A DNA stretch of 64,000 bases from Pseudomonas sp. MYb327 (lineage in GTDB: Bacteria; Pseudomonadota; Gammaproteobacteria; Pseudomonadales; Pseudomonadaceae): assembly GCF_040438925.1 (NCBI RefSeq), contig NZ_CP159258.1, positions 1,502,001 to 1,566,000 of the forward strand, read 5' to 3'. Positions 42,922 through 52,168 of the stretch are shown in pieces. A program made the translations under genes and the position numbers. Numbering within the stretch: position 1 is the first letter of the stretch; every line of letters begins with the position of its first letter. The notes under the pieces were generated by a model, which saw nothing but the letters and a program-made list of their open reading frames with translations, did no database searches and was not told the origin of the DNA.

Positions 42922-44979
42922 ATGCCCCGTCTGGCTAAACACCTCGCCTGGTTTGCCGTGGCTGTCCTTGGAGCGTTTGCGCTGAGTGTCGTGGCCCTGC
43001 GCCGCGGCGAAGCGATCAACGCCCTGTGGATCGTCGTCGCAGCCGTCGCTATTTACCTCGTTGCCTACCGCTATTACAGCCTGTTCATCGCCAACAAAGT
43101 GATGCAGCTCGACCCCAATCGAGCCACTCCCGCTGTGCTCAACAACGACGGTCTGGACTACGTACCGACCAACAAACACGTGCTGTTCGGTCACCACTTC
43201 GCGGCCATCGCCGGCGCGGGGCCTCTGGTCGGTCCGGTGCTGGCGGCGCAAATGGGCTACCTGCCCGGCACGCTGTGGCTGATCGCCGGTGTGGTGCTGG
43301 CCGGTGCGGTGCAGGATTTCATGGTCCTGTTCATGTCGACTCGCCGCAACGGTCGCTCTCTGGGTGACATGGTCCGCGAAGAAATGGGCCGCATCCCCGG
43401 CACTATCGCGCTGTTCGGCTGCTTCCTGATCATGATCATCATCCTCGCGGTGCTGGCGCTGATCGTGGTCAAGGCCCTGGCCGAAAGCCCTTGGGGCATT
43501 TTCACGGTGATGGCGACCATCCCGATCGCGATGTTCATGGGCATCTACATGCGCTACATCCGTCCGGGCCGTATCGGTGAAATCTCCGTGATCGGTGTAT
43601 TGCTGCTGCTGGGTTCGATCTGGCTGGGCGGGCAGATTGCCGCCGATCCGGTGTGGGCCAAAGCGTTTACCTTCACCGGAATCCAGATCACCTGGATGCT
43701 GATTGGCTACGGTTTTGTCGCTGCTGTTTTGCCGGTATGGCTGATTCTGGCGCCGCGTGACTACCTGTCGACCTTCCTGAAAATCGGCACCATCGTCGCC
43801 TTGGCCATCGGCATTCTGGTGACCATGCCCGAGCTGAAAATGCCGGCACTGACCCAATTCATCGACGGCACTGGCCCAGTGTGGAAGGGCGGTCTGTTTC
43901 CGTTCCTGTTCATCACCATCGCCTGTGGCGCGGTTTCGGGTTTCCACGCGCTGATCGCTTCCGGCACCACCCCGAAACTGCTGGCCAGCGAAGGTCATGC
44001 CCGCTACATCGGTTACGGCGGCATGCTGATGGAATCCTTCGTCGCCATCATGGCCATGGTTGCCGCCTCGGTGATCGATCCGGGCGTCTACTTCGCCATG
44101 AACAGCCCAGCCGCCGTGGTCGGCGCCGATGCGGTAGCCGTGGCACAGACTGTCAGCAGCTGGGGTTTTGCGATTACTCCGGAAGCGCTGCAAGCGGTGG
44201 CCCACGACATCGGTGAAACCACCATTCTGGCCCGTGCGGGCGGTGCGCCGACCCTGGCGGTCGGTATCGCGCAGATCCTGCACCACGTTCTGCCGGGTGA
44301 GAACACCATGGCGTTCTGGTACCACTTCGCGATTCTGTTCGAGGCGCTGTTCATCCTGACGGCGGTGGACGCCGGCACCCGAGCCGGACGCTTCATGCTG
44401 CAAGACTTGCTCGGTTCCTTCGTGCCGTCCTTGAAACGTACCGAATCCTGGACTGCCAACCTGATCGCGACCGCCGGTTGCGTGGCGATGTGGGGTTATC
44501 TGTTGTACCAGGGCGTGATCGATCCGCTGGGTGGCATCAACACCTTGTGGCCGCTGTTCGGTATTTCCAACCAGATGCTGGCCGGTATCGCGCTGATGCT
44601 CGGCACTGTCGTGCTGATCAAAATGAAACGCCAGCGCTACGTTTGGGTCACGCTGTTGCCAGCGGTGTGGTTGCTGATTTGCACCACCACCGCCGGTTTC
44701 ATCAAGCTGTTCGACGCCAACCCGGCAATCGGCTTCCTCGCCCTGGCCAAAAAATACAGCGATGCACTGGCCAACGGTCAGGTGCTGGCGCCGGCCAAGA
44801 GCATCGACCAGATGCAGCACGTGATTTTCAACGCCTACACCAACGCCACGTTGACCGCGTTGTTCCTGTTCGTGGTGTTCAGCATCCTGTTCTTTGCCCT
44901 CAAAGTCGGCATCGCCGCCTGGGGCACCAAGGAACGTACGGATAAAGAAGCGCCATACCAGGCACTGCCGAATGCTTGA
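42922..44979 (+). CDS. cstA: Carbon starvation protein CstA family transporter
   Basis: 685 residues with some 16-18 hydrophobic helices and the CstA hallmark [29 protein letters not shown] at ~92-120. CstA/BtsT proteins import pyruvate or peptides with protons across the inner membrane. Length agrees with the Pseudomonas family. It is followed 14 bp later by its usual small partner (YbdD/YjiX type). Regulation by the adjacent kinase-regulator pair through the nearby palindrome is inferred. Confidence 0.95.
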   Translation: MPRLAKHLAWFAVAVLGAFALSVVALRRGEAINALWIVVAAVAIYLVAYRYYSLFIANKVMQLDPNRATPAVLNNDGLDYVPTNKHVLFGHHFAAIAGAGPLVGPVLAAQMGYLPGTLWLIAGVVLAGAVQDFMVLFMSTRRNGRSLGDMVREEMGRIPGTIALFGCFLIMIIILAVLALIVVKALAESPWGIFTVMATIPIAMFMGIYMRYIRPGRIGEISVIGVLLLLGSIWLGGQIAADPVWAKAFTFTGIQITWMLIGYGFVAAVLPVWLILAPRDYLSTFLKIGTIVALAIGILVTMPELKMPALTQFIDGTGPVWKGGLFPFLFITIACGAVSGFHALIASGTTPKLLASEGHARYIGYGGMLMESFVAIMAMVAASVIDPGVYFAMNSPAAVVGADAVAVAQTVSSWGFAITPEALQAVAHDIGETTILARAGGAPTLAVGIAQILHHVLPGENTMAFWYHFAILFEALFILTAVDAGTRAGRFMLQDLLGSFVPSLKRTESWTANLIATAGCVAMWGYLLYQGVIDPLGGINTLWPLFGISNQMLAGIALMLGTVVLIKMKRQRYVWVTLLPAVWLLICTTTAGFIKLFDANPAIGFLALAKKYSDALANGQVLAPAKSIDQMQHVIFNAYTNATLTALFLFVVFSILFFALKVGIAAWGTKERTDKEAPYQALPNA

Positions 44980-44993
44980 ACGAGGAATGCAGC

Positions 44994-45191
44994 ATGTTCA
45001 ATGACCTGAGTCGTCTCGGTAAATACCTCGGTCAGGCCGCGCGCCTGATGGTGGGCATCCCCGACTACGACAATTACGTCGAGCACATGCAAACCAAACA
45101 CCCGGACAAGCCGCTGATGGACTACGAGGCGTTCTTCCGCGAACGCCAGGAAGCCCGTTACGGCAGCAAGGCCGGGCCGAAGTGCTGTTAA
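44994..45191 (+). CDS. YbdD/YjiX family small protein, CstA partner
   Basis: 65 residues, [20 protein letters not shown] at the start, with [20 protein letters not shown] and [16 protein letters not shown], the conserved core of the CstA-linked family, and a C-terminal CC. GAGGAA lies before the ATG. It is probably required for CstA transport activity. Confidence 0.93.
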   Translation: MFNDLSRLGKYLGQAARLMVGIPDYDNYVEHMQTKHPDKPLMDYEAFFRERQEARYGSKAGPKCC

Positions 45192-45218
45192 CGTAATACA
45201 TCCAGGCAACACCCCACT

Positions 45219-45285
45219 GTAGGAGCCGGCTTGTCGGCGATGGCGATCTCACGGACGCCATCGCCGGCAAGCCTGCTCCTACAGT
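45219..45285. repeat. Inverted pair of REP elements
   Basis: TGTAGGAGCCGGCTTGTCGG and GCCATCGCCGGCAAGCCTGC (then TCCTACAG) form a REP doublet after the cstA operon. Confidence 0.85.
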
Positions 45286-45378
45286 TTTTTGTGCGTGCGG
45301 CTTATAGCCGTTTGTCGGGCGTATCGGTATGCTCGACCTGCTCTCCAATCGCCAATGATAAACAACCACAGTGATGCC

Positions 45379-46446
45379 ATGAGCCAATCTGAACCGCGTG
45401 CGAACGTTCTAGCGCTGTATCCGGAAGACTCCCGCGAGGCAGCGGCTCTGCTCAAGCAGGCCGTACCACTGATGGTTCGGCACAACATCCCGCCCAATCC
45501 CGTGCATTACGCGCTCTGGTACACCTACAGCAAAGGTCAGGATCCGGAACTCAATCGGCACCTGGACCGCGTTCTCAAAGACTTCGACTACTTCCCGCCA
45601 GAATCCGCCAGCCGGCTTTTTCGCGAATACATCATTCGTGATGAACTGGACGGTGTCCGCGCGGAGCAGCAACAGGTCATCAGCCTGGTGGACGGCATGG
45701 AGCGCGACGTTTCGCGCAGTGTCGAGGGCAGTCTGAATTTTCAGAACCGTCTTGGCGAGTGCCTGGACATGCTGGCCGAACCGGTCAGTGATCGCTTGCC
45801 GGTCATCTTGACCGAACTGCAACAGAGCACGCGGGTGATGCAGGGCCAGCAGGAACGCTTTCTTTCTCAGCTGCAGTCGGCGCAGAGCGAGATCAAGAGC
45901 CTGCGTGACAAACTCGAACGCGCCCAATTGGCCGCGACCCTGGATGGCCTGACCGAACTGCTCAACCGCACGGCCTTCACTCGTCTGTTGGAGCAGGCGT
46001 TGTGCAAGCCATCGCGGCGGGTGGCGCTGGTCATGCTGGATATCGACCACTTCAAGCAATTCAATGATCAGTACGGTCATCCGCTGGGCGACCGGGTGCT
46101 CCAACATGTCGGCCAAGTGCTGCGCGGTGCGCTGCCAGCCAAGGCTTTTGCGGCGCGCTACGGTGGAGAAGAATTCTGCGTGGTGCTCGAAGATTGCGCC
46201 GACCTCACCAGTGCTCGCGCCTTCGCCGAGCATCTGCGCCTGAAAACCCAGTCATTGCGTATCAAGGCGCGCGGCACCGATACCGTGCTGGACACGATCA
46301 CGGCATCCTTCGGTGTCGCGTTCACACAACCTGGCGACAATCTGGAAAGTCTGCTGACGCGCGCAGACGACGGGCTGTACGAAGCCAAGCGCGGCGGGCG
46401 TAATCGGGTGCATTGCATTGAGCAAACTACGGCCGTGCGGAAGTGA
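45379..46446 (+). CDS. GGDEF domain diguanylate cyclase, soluble
   Basis: 355 residues from the ATG at 45379 (MSQSEPRANVLALYPEDSRE); an ATG at 45355 would add eight. No signal or membrane helix. The N-terminal ~190 residues are helical (HYALWYTYSKGQDPELNRHL, coiled coil ~150-190). GGDEF residues include MLDIDHFKQFND and active-site GGEEF at 262-266. The RxxD inhibitory site five residues before it is absent (PAKA), so product inhibition is unlikely. It makes c-di-GMP in the cytoplasm. Confidence 0.9.
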   Translation: MSQSEPRANVLALYPEDSREAAALLKQAVPLMVRHNIPPNPVHYALWYTYSKGQDPELNRHLDRVLKDFDYFPPESASRLFREYIIRDELDGVRAEQQQVISLVDGMERDVSRSVEGSLNFQNRLGECLDMLAEPVSDRLPVILTELQQSTRVMQGQQERFLSQLQSAQSEIKSLRDKLERAQLAATLDGLTELLNRTAFTRLLEQALCKPSRRVALVMLDIDHFKQFNDQYGHPLGDRVLQHVGQVLRGALPAKAFAARYGGEEFCVVLEDCADLTSARAFAEHLRLKTQSLRIKARGTDTVLDTITASFGVAFTQPGDNLESLLTRADDGLYEAKRGGRNRVHCIEQTTAVRK

Positions 46447-46493
46447 ACCTGCGCTGCTGTTGAATCGCGCAAGTCCACTTCAGTGGCGTGTGT

Positions 46494-48059
46494 CTATTGA
46501 CCGTCCATACTGCGCGGTAGTCCGAGAGGATTGGTTTCACGCAACGCTTCGGGCAACAACGCATCCGGAAAACCCTGATACGACACTGGTCGCAAGAAAC
46601 GCTCAATGGACGTCATGCCCACCGACGTGAAGCGGCTGTCTGAAGATGCCGGAAACGGGCCGCCGTGGATGGTGGCAAACGACACTTCCTGGGGATGGGC
46701 AAAGGCATTGACGACAATGCGCCCCGTGCGCCTCTCCAGAACGGGCAACAAGCGTTGGGCCAGTTCGAGATCAGTCTGTTCAAGGTGCATCGCTGCGCTG
46801 AGTTGACCCCGCAGCGAGCGCGCCACCGCGAGCATTTCGGACTCATCCTTGACCTTCACCAGCAACGCCGCCGGGCCGAACACTTCGTGCGCCAGTGCCG
46901 TTTCGCTGAGGAAACGCTGGCCGTCGACTTCCAGCAATGCCGATCGGCCATCGAGGTCCGCATGGGAAACCGCGCCCACGGCAACCAGATTGGCGCCGGC
47001 GCTTTGCAGGTGGTCGATACCGCTGTTGTAGGACGCGTGAATGCCCGGCGTCAGCATCGGCCGCGCCGAAGCGTCGGATACTCGCTTGACCATCGCCGCG
47101 CGCAAGGCTTCGAAACCTGTTCCCTCGATAACGATCAGGATCGCCGGTTTAAGGCAGGCTTGCCCGACATTGACCAGCATGCGCTCAATGAACCCATCGC
47201 CGATCTCTGCGCCACGCGCGGCCAGCGCCTGGGGCAGGATGAACGTGGGGTTGACGCTGGTCATCTCGGTAAACACCGGGATCGGTTCCGGGCGCAATTG
47301 CGCGCGGCGATACAACGCCATGCCGCCTTGTTCGGAGCCGGTGAAGGTCACGGCCTTGATCAACGGATGGTCAACCAGCGCTTCGCCAATCGCGTTGCCG
47401 CCGCCGCGCACCATCGAGAACACGCCTTCCGGCAAGCCACTGTCTTGCACCGCTTGGCGGATGGCCCGCGCCTGAATTTCCGAGGCTCCGGGATGGGCGT
47501 TGTGTGCCTTGACGATCACCGTCGCGCCGGCCGCCAATGCCGACGCGGTGTCGCCACCGGCCACCGAGTAACTGATGGGGAAGTTGCTCGCACCAAAAAT
47601 TGCCACCGGGCCGATGGCGATTTTCTGCAAGCGATGATCCATGCGCGGGCGCGGCTGGCGTTCAGGCTGTGCCGGGTCGATGGCCAATTGCAGGAAACGC
47701 CCTTTGCGCACGACATCGGCGAACTGGCGGAACTGCGTCGCTGCCTTCAATGCTTCGCCTTCCAGTTGCGCCTCGGGCAGACCCGTTTCCAGTGCGGCTC
47801 GAGCGGCAAGTTCCTTGCTGACGGCGGCGATGTTGTCGGCAATACGTTCGAGGAACGCCGAGCGTTCGGCGAGCGTGGTATGGCTGTAACGATCGAACGC
47901 CTCGTCGGCGAGATTCGCTGCCAGGTCCACATCGGCTAAGCCACCGAAGGCGAAATCCGGCTCGATAAACTGGTTAGTAGCGGGGTTGAGCGCCTTCATC
48001 GTCCCTTCGGAGGCAGGGATTTCATTGGCGCCAATGATGAGATTTCCGGTCAATTTCAT
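46494..48059 (-). CDS. NADP-dependent aldehyde dehydrogenase, 2,5-dioxovalerate dehydrogenase type
   Basis: 521 residues with the ALDH fold of the alpha-ketoglutaric semialdehyde dehydrogenase subgroup: FGASNFPISYSVAGGDTASA, VIVKAHNAHPG, VTFTGSEQGG, general base Glu265 and catalytic Cys302. The cysteine loop reads GQACLKPAI, where family members commonly have GQFCTNPG, so substrate range or rate may differ. It is in one minus-strand unit with the cysteine hydrolase upstream (seven-bp gap), divergent from an HxlR regulator. Confidence 0.88.
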   Translation of the reverse strand: MKLTGNLIIGANEIPASEGTMKALNPATNQFIEPDFAFGGLADVDLAANLADEAFDRYSHTTLAERSAFLERIADNIAAVSKELAARAALETGLPEAQLEGEALKAATQFRQFADVVRKGRFLQLAIDPAQPERQPRPRMDHRLQKIAIGPVAIFGASNFPISYSVAGGDTASALAAGATVIVKAHNAHPGASEIQARAIRQAVQDSGLPEGVFSMVRGGGNAIGEALVDHPLIKAVTFTGSEQGGMALYRRAQLRPEPIPVFTEMTSVNPTFILPQALAARGAEIGDGFIERMLVNVGQACLKPAILIVIEGTGFEALRAAMVKRVSDASARPMLTPGIHASYNSGIDHLQSAGANLVAVGAVSHADLDGRSALLEVDGQRFLSETALAHEVFGPAALLVKVKDESEMLAVARSLRGQLSAAMHLEQTDLELAQRLLPVLERRTGRIVVNAFAHPQEVSFATIHGGPFPASSDSRFTSVGMTSIERFLRPVSYQGFPDALLPEALRETNPLGLPRSMDGQ

Positions 48060-48066
48060 GGCGTGA

Positions 48067-48690
48067 TCACTGCTTCAGGGTGGCGATGAGTTCGTCGGTT
48101 GCCACAATCGAGTGGGCATAGGTCGGGCCGTTCAGTTCATGGGCGGCGTGCATCATTTCCGGCTTGAACGCGGCGGTGGCGTCACGAACCAGGGTGACGT
48201 GGTAGCCGAGTTCCTGGGCATAACGGGCTGTGGCTTCGATGCAGGTGTTGGCCAGAAGACCGACGATGATCACGTGGGTAATGCTTTTTTGCTTGAGGCG
48301 AAAATCCAGGTCGGTATTGGCGAAACCGCTGGAACCCCAGTGTTCTTGCACGACAATGTCGCCTTCTTGAGGCGCGAAGTCGGGATGCCATTCACCGCCC
48401 CATTCACCACGCGCGAAGTGGTGCATGTGCTGGATCTTGCATTGGGTCGGGCTCGGGTGATCCCAGTTTTCGTAGTCGCCTTGTTCCCAGCGACGGTGCG
48501 GTACGATGAACACCGGAATGTCGAGGGCGCGGATGGCGCGGTCGAGGGTGCGCAGGTTTTCGAGCAGGCCGACCTGGTCGGCAATCGGCTTGACCAGCGG
48601 ATAGATTTTTCCGCCGTCTGACAGAAAATCGTTGTAGGGATCGACCAGCAGATAAGCGGTGCGATCGAGAGGATAAGCTGCATTCGACAT
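48067..48690 (-). CDS. Isochorismatase-like cysteine hydrolase
   Basis: 207 residues from the ATG at 48690. The catalytic triad of the family is visible: Asp in LLVDPYNDFL (~17), Lys in the DFRLKQKSITHVII region and Cys in LLANTCIEATAR (~151). The family hydrolyses amides, ureas or isochorismate; the substrate is unknown. It is first in the two-gene unit with the aldehyde dehydrogenase, suggesting a pathway that releases a carboxylate or aldehyde after amide cleavage. Confidence 0.87.
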   Translation of the reverse strand: MSNAAYPLDRTAYLLVDPYNDFLSDGGKIYPLVKPIADQVGLLENLRTLDRAIRALDIPVFIVPHRRWEQGDYENWDHPSPTQCKIQHMHHFARGEWGGEWHPDFAPQEGDIVVQEHWGSSGFANTDLDFRLKQKSITHVIIVGLLANTCIEATARYAQELGYHVTLVRDATAAFKPEMMHAAHELNGPTYAHSIVATDELIATLKQ

Positions 48691-48750
48691 GACAAATCTC
48701 CAGAGAAATTGACTGACCGGTGCCACGGGCTTGCCCCGTCGCATTGTTGA

Positions 48751-48763
48751 TATGATAATCATA
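48751..48763. promoter_or_regulatory. Candidate HxlR operator
   Basis: TATGATAATCATA is a perfect palindrome with a single central base, between the divergent hydrolase and HxlR genes. Confidence 0.5.
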
Positions 48764-48788
48764 GTTACTGTGAAAGAGGCAAGCCCGT

Positions 48789-49322
48789 ATGGCGGTAAAG
48801 AATAGTTCTGCTCAAACCCTGTGCCCGATCGCCAGGGCCGAGGCGATCGTCGGTGATCGCTGGACCGTGTTGGTATTGCGCGAGTTGTTCATGCGCAATC
48901 ATCGATACGACGAGATCCAGGCGCAGACGGGCGGAACGCCGCAAATGATCGCTGCACGCTTGAAAAGTCTGGAGGCTGACGGCATGGTCGTGCGTCGCGC
49001 TTACAACGAGCGACCGCTGCGCTACGAGTACCATCTCAGCGAGAAAGGCCAGGCCTTTTACTCGGTGATTCTGGCTCTGCGTGCCTGGGGCGAAACCTGG
49101 TGTAAATCGGAAGAGGAGGGGTTGGCCGTGCGCTATACCCACCAGGCTTGCGGGCATCCTGCCGGGTTGGGGCCGCTCTGCGAACACTGCGCAGAACTGC
49201 TGCGCCGAGACGAGTTGATCAGCGAACCGAGCGAAGCGTACGCCACCGAGCGACAGGAACGGCGTGACGCGTTCAAGGGCAATCGCAAGGCTGGTACAGG
49301 AGTGGTAGATAACGCCGATTGA
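48789..49322 (+). CDS. HxlR family transcriptional regulator
   Basis: 177 residues with the HxlR winged HTH: CPIARAEAIVGDRWTVLVLRELFMRNHRYDE, GGTPQMIAARLKSLEADGMV, YEYHLSEKG. The C-terminal extension has a possible zinc-binding set (HQACGHPAGLGPLCEHC). It is divergent from the hydrolase-aldehyde dehydrogenase unit and probably controls it. The initial Cys12 may be a redox sensor, as in some family members. Confidence 0.88.
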   Translation: MAVKNSSAQTLCPIARAEAIVGDRWTVLVLRELFMRNHRYDEIQAQTGGTPQMIAARLKSLEADGMVVRRAYNERPLRYEYHLSEKGQAFYSVILALRAWGETWCKSEEEGLAVRYTHQACGHPAGLGPLCEHCAELLRRDELISEPSEAYATERQERRDAFKGNRKAGTGVVDNAD

Positions 49323-49440
49323 CGAGCGCCGCTTTTACTATTTGTTCGAATAATAGTAACCATCACCGATCACAAGTTCTGTTTTGCCGGGAAACAAGGA
49401 AAATCGCGCCCAACTAAAGTCTTCTCCAGGAATCGGCGCG

Positions 49441-49779
49441 ATGAACATTTTTACCCGACTCACTCTGACCGCTTCCTTGCTGTTGTCGGGCTGCGCTTCC
49501 GCGCCGAACGACCCGACATTGACGCTGCAAACGAAAAAAGCACCGGGGGACTACGCGCATTGTGTCTTGCCCAAACTGCAAGAAGACGCATTGAACGCGA
49601 CAGTGTCGGAAACGCAGCGCAGCTATCGCATCGTGGTTTCCAGCAAAGTCGCTGCAAACGATGTGCTTGAGGCTTACAAGGCGTCGAACGGCGGCAAGGT
49701 TTTCCTGTACGAACGCACGTTGCTGGCCTCGACGTTCGGGCCTTCGACACTTGAGCGCGCTGCACAGGAATGCCTCTAA
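49441..49779 (+). CDS. Small lipoprotein, paralogue of the 32869-33213 product
   Basis: 112 residues from the ATG at 49441. The lipobox is LLSGC (Cys18). The mature domain carries CVLPKL, NATVSETQRSYRI, DVLEAYKASNGGKVFLYE and terminal CL, lining up with the lipoprotein at 32869 over its whole mature length, including the two domain cysteines. The function is unknown. It is single on the plus strand, convergent with a LacI regulator gene. Confidence 0.75.
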   Translation: MNIFTRLTLTASLLLSGCASAPNDPTLTLQTKKAPGDYAHCVLPKLQEDALNATVSETQRSYRIVVSSKVAANDVLEAYKASNGGKVFLYERTLLASTFGPSTLERAAQECL

Positions 49780-49796
49780 GGCGGCAGCCGAAACGG

Positions 49797-50804
49797 TTAC
49801 GGGTTCACGGCTGCCGTGCTGCTGCGCAGCGTCAATTCGAAGGGCAACACCACATGCCGCTGTGCCAGCGGTTTCTTCTCGATCAGTGCAATCAGCATCT
49901 CGACGGCTTTCTGGCCGAAGACTTCGGCGGGTTGTGCGATGGTCGTCAGCGGCGGATCGCAATACGCCGCGAAGGGAATATCGTCGAAACCCACCAGCGA
50001 AATATCTTCGGGCACCCGCAAGCCCAGTTGCTTGATGCGCTTCAACGCGCCGATGGCCATTTCATCGTTTTCGCAAAACAGCGCGGTTGGACGCTCGGAC
50101 AGGTTCAGCATTGCGGCTGCGCCTTCATCACCGGCCTTCAGGCTGAAATCACCGTGGCAGATCAATGCCGGTTCGGAGTCGATGCCGGCTTCACGCAGTG
50201 CGTCCTGATAACCGGCCACGCGATCGCGGGTCAGCGGGCTGCTTTTCGGCCCTTTGATCAGGCCGATCCGGCGATGGCCCAGTTCGAGCAGGTGTTCGGT
50301 CATGGTCTTGGCCGCCGCGCGATTGTCCAGGCTGATGGTCGGATGCCGTCCGCCCTGAATCACCTCGCATGCGTTGACGATGGGTGGCAGCTCGGCGTTG
50401 GGGAAGGGCGCCTCGAATGGGTCGTAGGCGCGCAACTGGATCACGCCGTCGGCCTGATGGTTGTACACCAGCTCGGCGAATTCCCGTTCGATCTCCTCGC
50501 GGCCCTGGGTGTCGCACAGCAACAGTCGATAATTGGCGGCTTGGGCCGCCTGTTGTGCGCCGCTGATGACCCGGGCAAAAAAGGTGTTGGCGATGGCCGG
50601 CACCAGAATCACCAGGTTGCCGGTGCGGCGTGAGCGAAATTGCACCGCCATCAGGTTCGGCCGGTAACCGGCTTGTTCCACGGCTGCGTTGACCTTGTCC
50701 CGGGTCTCGGGGAGGACTCGCTCGGGCGATTTCAGTGTCCGGGACACCGTGGCCACCGAGACGCCGGCCAGCCTGGCTACTTCACGGATATTGGACAAAT
50801 TCAC
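49797..50804 (-). CDS. LacI family transcriptional regulator
   Basis: 335 residues. The N-terminal HTH MNLSNIREVARLAGVSVATV and hinge are followed by a periplasmic-binding-like effector domain (TALFCENDEMAIGALK, DISLVGFDDIPFA). It is divergent from a sugar/polyol operon with a perfect 18-bp operator between, so it is the likely repressor, released by a sugar or its derivative. Confidence 0.92.
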   Translation of the reverse strand: MNLSNIREVARLAGVSVATVSRTLKSPERVLPETRDKVNAAVEQAGYRPNLMAVQFRSRRTGNLVILVPAIANTFFARVISGAQQAAQAANYRLLLCDTQGREEIEREFAELVYNHQADGVIQLRAYDPFEAPFPNAELPPIVNACEVIQGGRHPTISLDNRAAAKTMTEHLLELGHRRIGLIKGPKSSPLTRDRVAGYQDALREAGIDSEPALICHGDFSLKAGDEGAAAMLNLSERPTALFCENDEMAIGALKRIKQLGLRVPEDISLVGFDDIPFAAYCDPPLTTIAQPAEVFGQKAVEMLIALIEKKPLAQRHVVLPFELTLRSSTAAVNP

Positions 50805-50920
50805 CTCGATATCGAACCGCTCGGTCGGCGAGCTTAACGCAGGTTAGCCCTGCGCAGAAATGTTCATCGATTCAATCCGGGGTTTGACAGGTCCCCAAAC
50901 TGCGCTTAAATTTCCGCCAC

Positions 50921-50938
50921 GATGTAACCGGTTACATC
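50921..50938. promoter_or_regulatory. LacI-type operator, perfect 18-bp palindrome
   Basis: GATGTAACCGGTTACATC has the central CG of LacI/GalR operators and lies 50 bp before the first structural gene at 50988 and 117 bp before the divergent regulator gene. Confidence 0.88.
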
Positions 50939-50987
50939 ATGACCGGATTCAAGTCTGAACAGTCCGTTTCAAACAGAGAAAAGTGCG

Positions 50988-52154
50988 ATGAACGCTGCAG
51001 TGCCAAAAATAAGAATGGGATTTGTCGGGGGCGGCGAGGGCGCTTTCATCGCTCAAGCCCACCGGCAGGCCGCCGGGCTCGATGGTCGTTTTGAACTGGT
51101 GTGCGGTGCGTTCAGCCGAGACGTGCAGAACAATCAGCGCACCGGCATCGCGCTGAATTTGCCTGCTTCGCGTTGCTATAGCGACTGGCAGCAGATGATT
51201 GAGGCCGAACGCGCGTTGCCCGCCGAGCAGCGCATGGAGTTGCTGGTGATCGTCACCCCCAACCATTTGCACGCACCGGTTGCCAGCCAGGCGCTGAGCG
51301 AGGGTTTCCACGTGTTCAGCGAAAAACCGGCGGCGCTGAATCTGGCCGAATTGCTCGCGCTCAAAGACGTGGTCGAACGCAGCGGCCGCCTCTACGGCCT
51401 GGCCCATACCTATCTGGGTTATCCGATGGTCTGGCAGGCGCGGGAGATGGTGCGTCGCGGCGTGATCGGCAAGGTGCGAAAGGTCATTGTCGAATACCCC
51501 CAAGGCTGGCTCAGCCAGGACGTGGCCGGGCAGGGCAACAAGCAGGCCGAATGGCGCGACCGGCCCGAGCAATCCGGTTTGGGCGGCTGCATTGGTGACA
51601 TCGGCACCCACGCCTTTTCCCTGGCCGAGTTCGTCGCGGATCAGCCGATCCAGCACCTGTGCGCCATGCTAGGCGTGCACATCGCTGGCCGCCAGTTGGA
51701 CGATGACGCCTCGATGCTGTTCAAGATGGTGGACGGCGCCAGCGGCGTGCTGATCGCGAGCCAGGTCTGCGCGGGTGAAGAGAACCCATTGAAGATCCGC
51801 GTCTACGGCGACAAGGGCGGCCTGGAATGGCGTCAGGAAGAACCCGCGAGCCTGATCCACCGTGCCCACGATCAACCGTTGCGAATCTTGCGTTCCGGCG
51901 TCGGTCAGCCGTGGCTATGCGAAGCGGCCAGCCAGCGCATGCGACTGCCTGCGGGGCATCCCGAAGGCTATCTGGAAGCCATGGCCAATCTCTACGGCGA
52001 TTTTGCCCGCGCCATTCGTGGTGAGGTCGCAGGCCACGATGCTCCTGGCGTGCCCGGGATCGACGTCGGCCTGCGCGGTATGGCGTTCATCGAAACCGTC
52101 ATCGCCAACCACCGTGGTGATGATAAGTGGACCGAACTGGTCTGCACCCCATGA
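50988..52154 (+). CDS. Gfo/Idh/MocA family oxidoreductase
   Basis: 388 residues. The N-terminal NAD(P) Rossmann motif is RMGFVGGGEGAFIAQAHRQA, followed by SEKPAALNLAELLAL (catalytic EKP) and the C-terminal alpha-beta domain (GGCIGDIGTHAFSLAEF, with GDxxxH). The family oxidises or reduces sugars and inositols. It heads a three-gene operon with a TIM-barrel isomerase and an MFS permease, under the LacI-type operator. The sugar is unknown. Confidence 0.9.
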   Translation: MNAAVPKIRMGFVGGGEGAFIAQAHRQAAGLDGRFELVCGAFSRDVQNNQRTGIALNLPASRCYSDWQQMIEAERALPAEQRMELLVIVTPNHLHAPVASQALSEGFHVFSEKPAALNLAELLALKDVVERSGRLYGLAHTYLGYPMVWQAREMVRRGVIGKVRKVIVEYPQGWLSQDVAGQGNKQAEWRDRPEQSGLGGCIGDIGTHAFSLAEFVADQPIQHLCAMLGVHIAGRQLDDDASMLFKMVDGASGVLIASQVCAGEENPLKIRVYGDKGGLEWRQEEPASLIHRAHDQPLRILRSGVGQPWLCEAASQRMRLPAGHPEGYLEAMANLYGDFARAIRGEVAGHDAPGVPGIDVGLRGMAFIETVIANHRGDDKWTELVCTP

Positions 52155-52168
52155 CTCTGGAGACTTCC

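Noticed and set aside
42895..44820. 641-residue open frame on the minus strand opposite cstA
   Set aside because: It is a shadow of cstA with a His/Gln/Asp-rich composition typical of antisense frames in high-GC genes. Other long antisense frames, e.g. 1413-2546, 5627-7141, 27530-29116 and 62578-63936, were rejected for the same reason.
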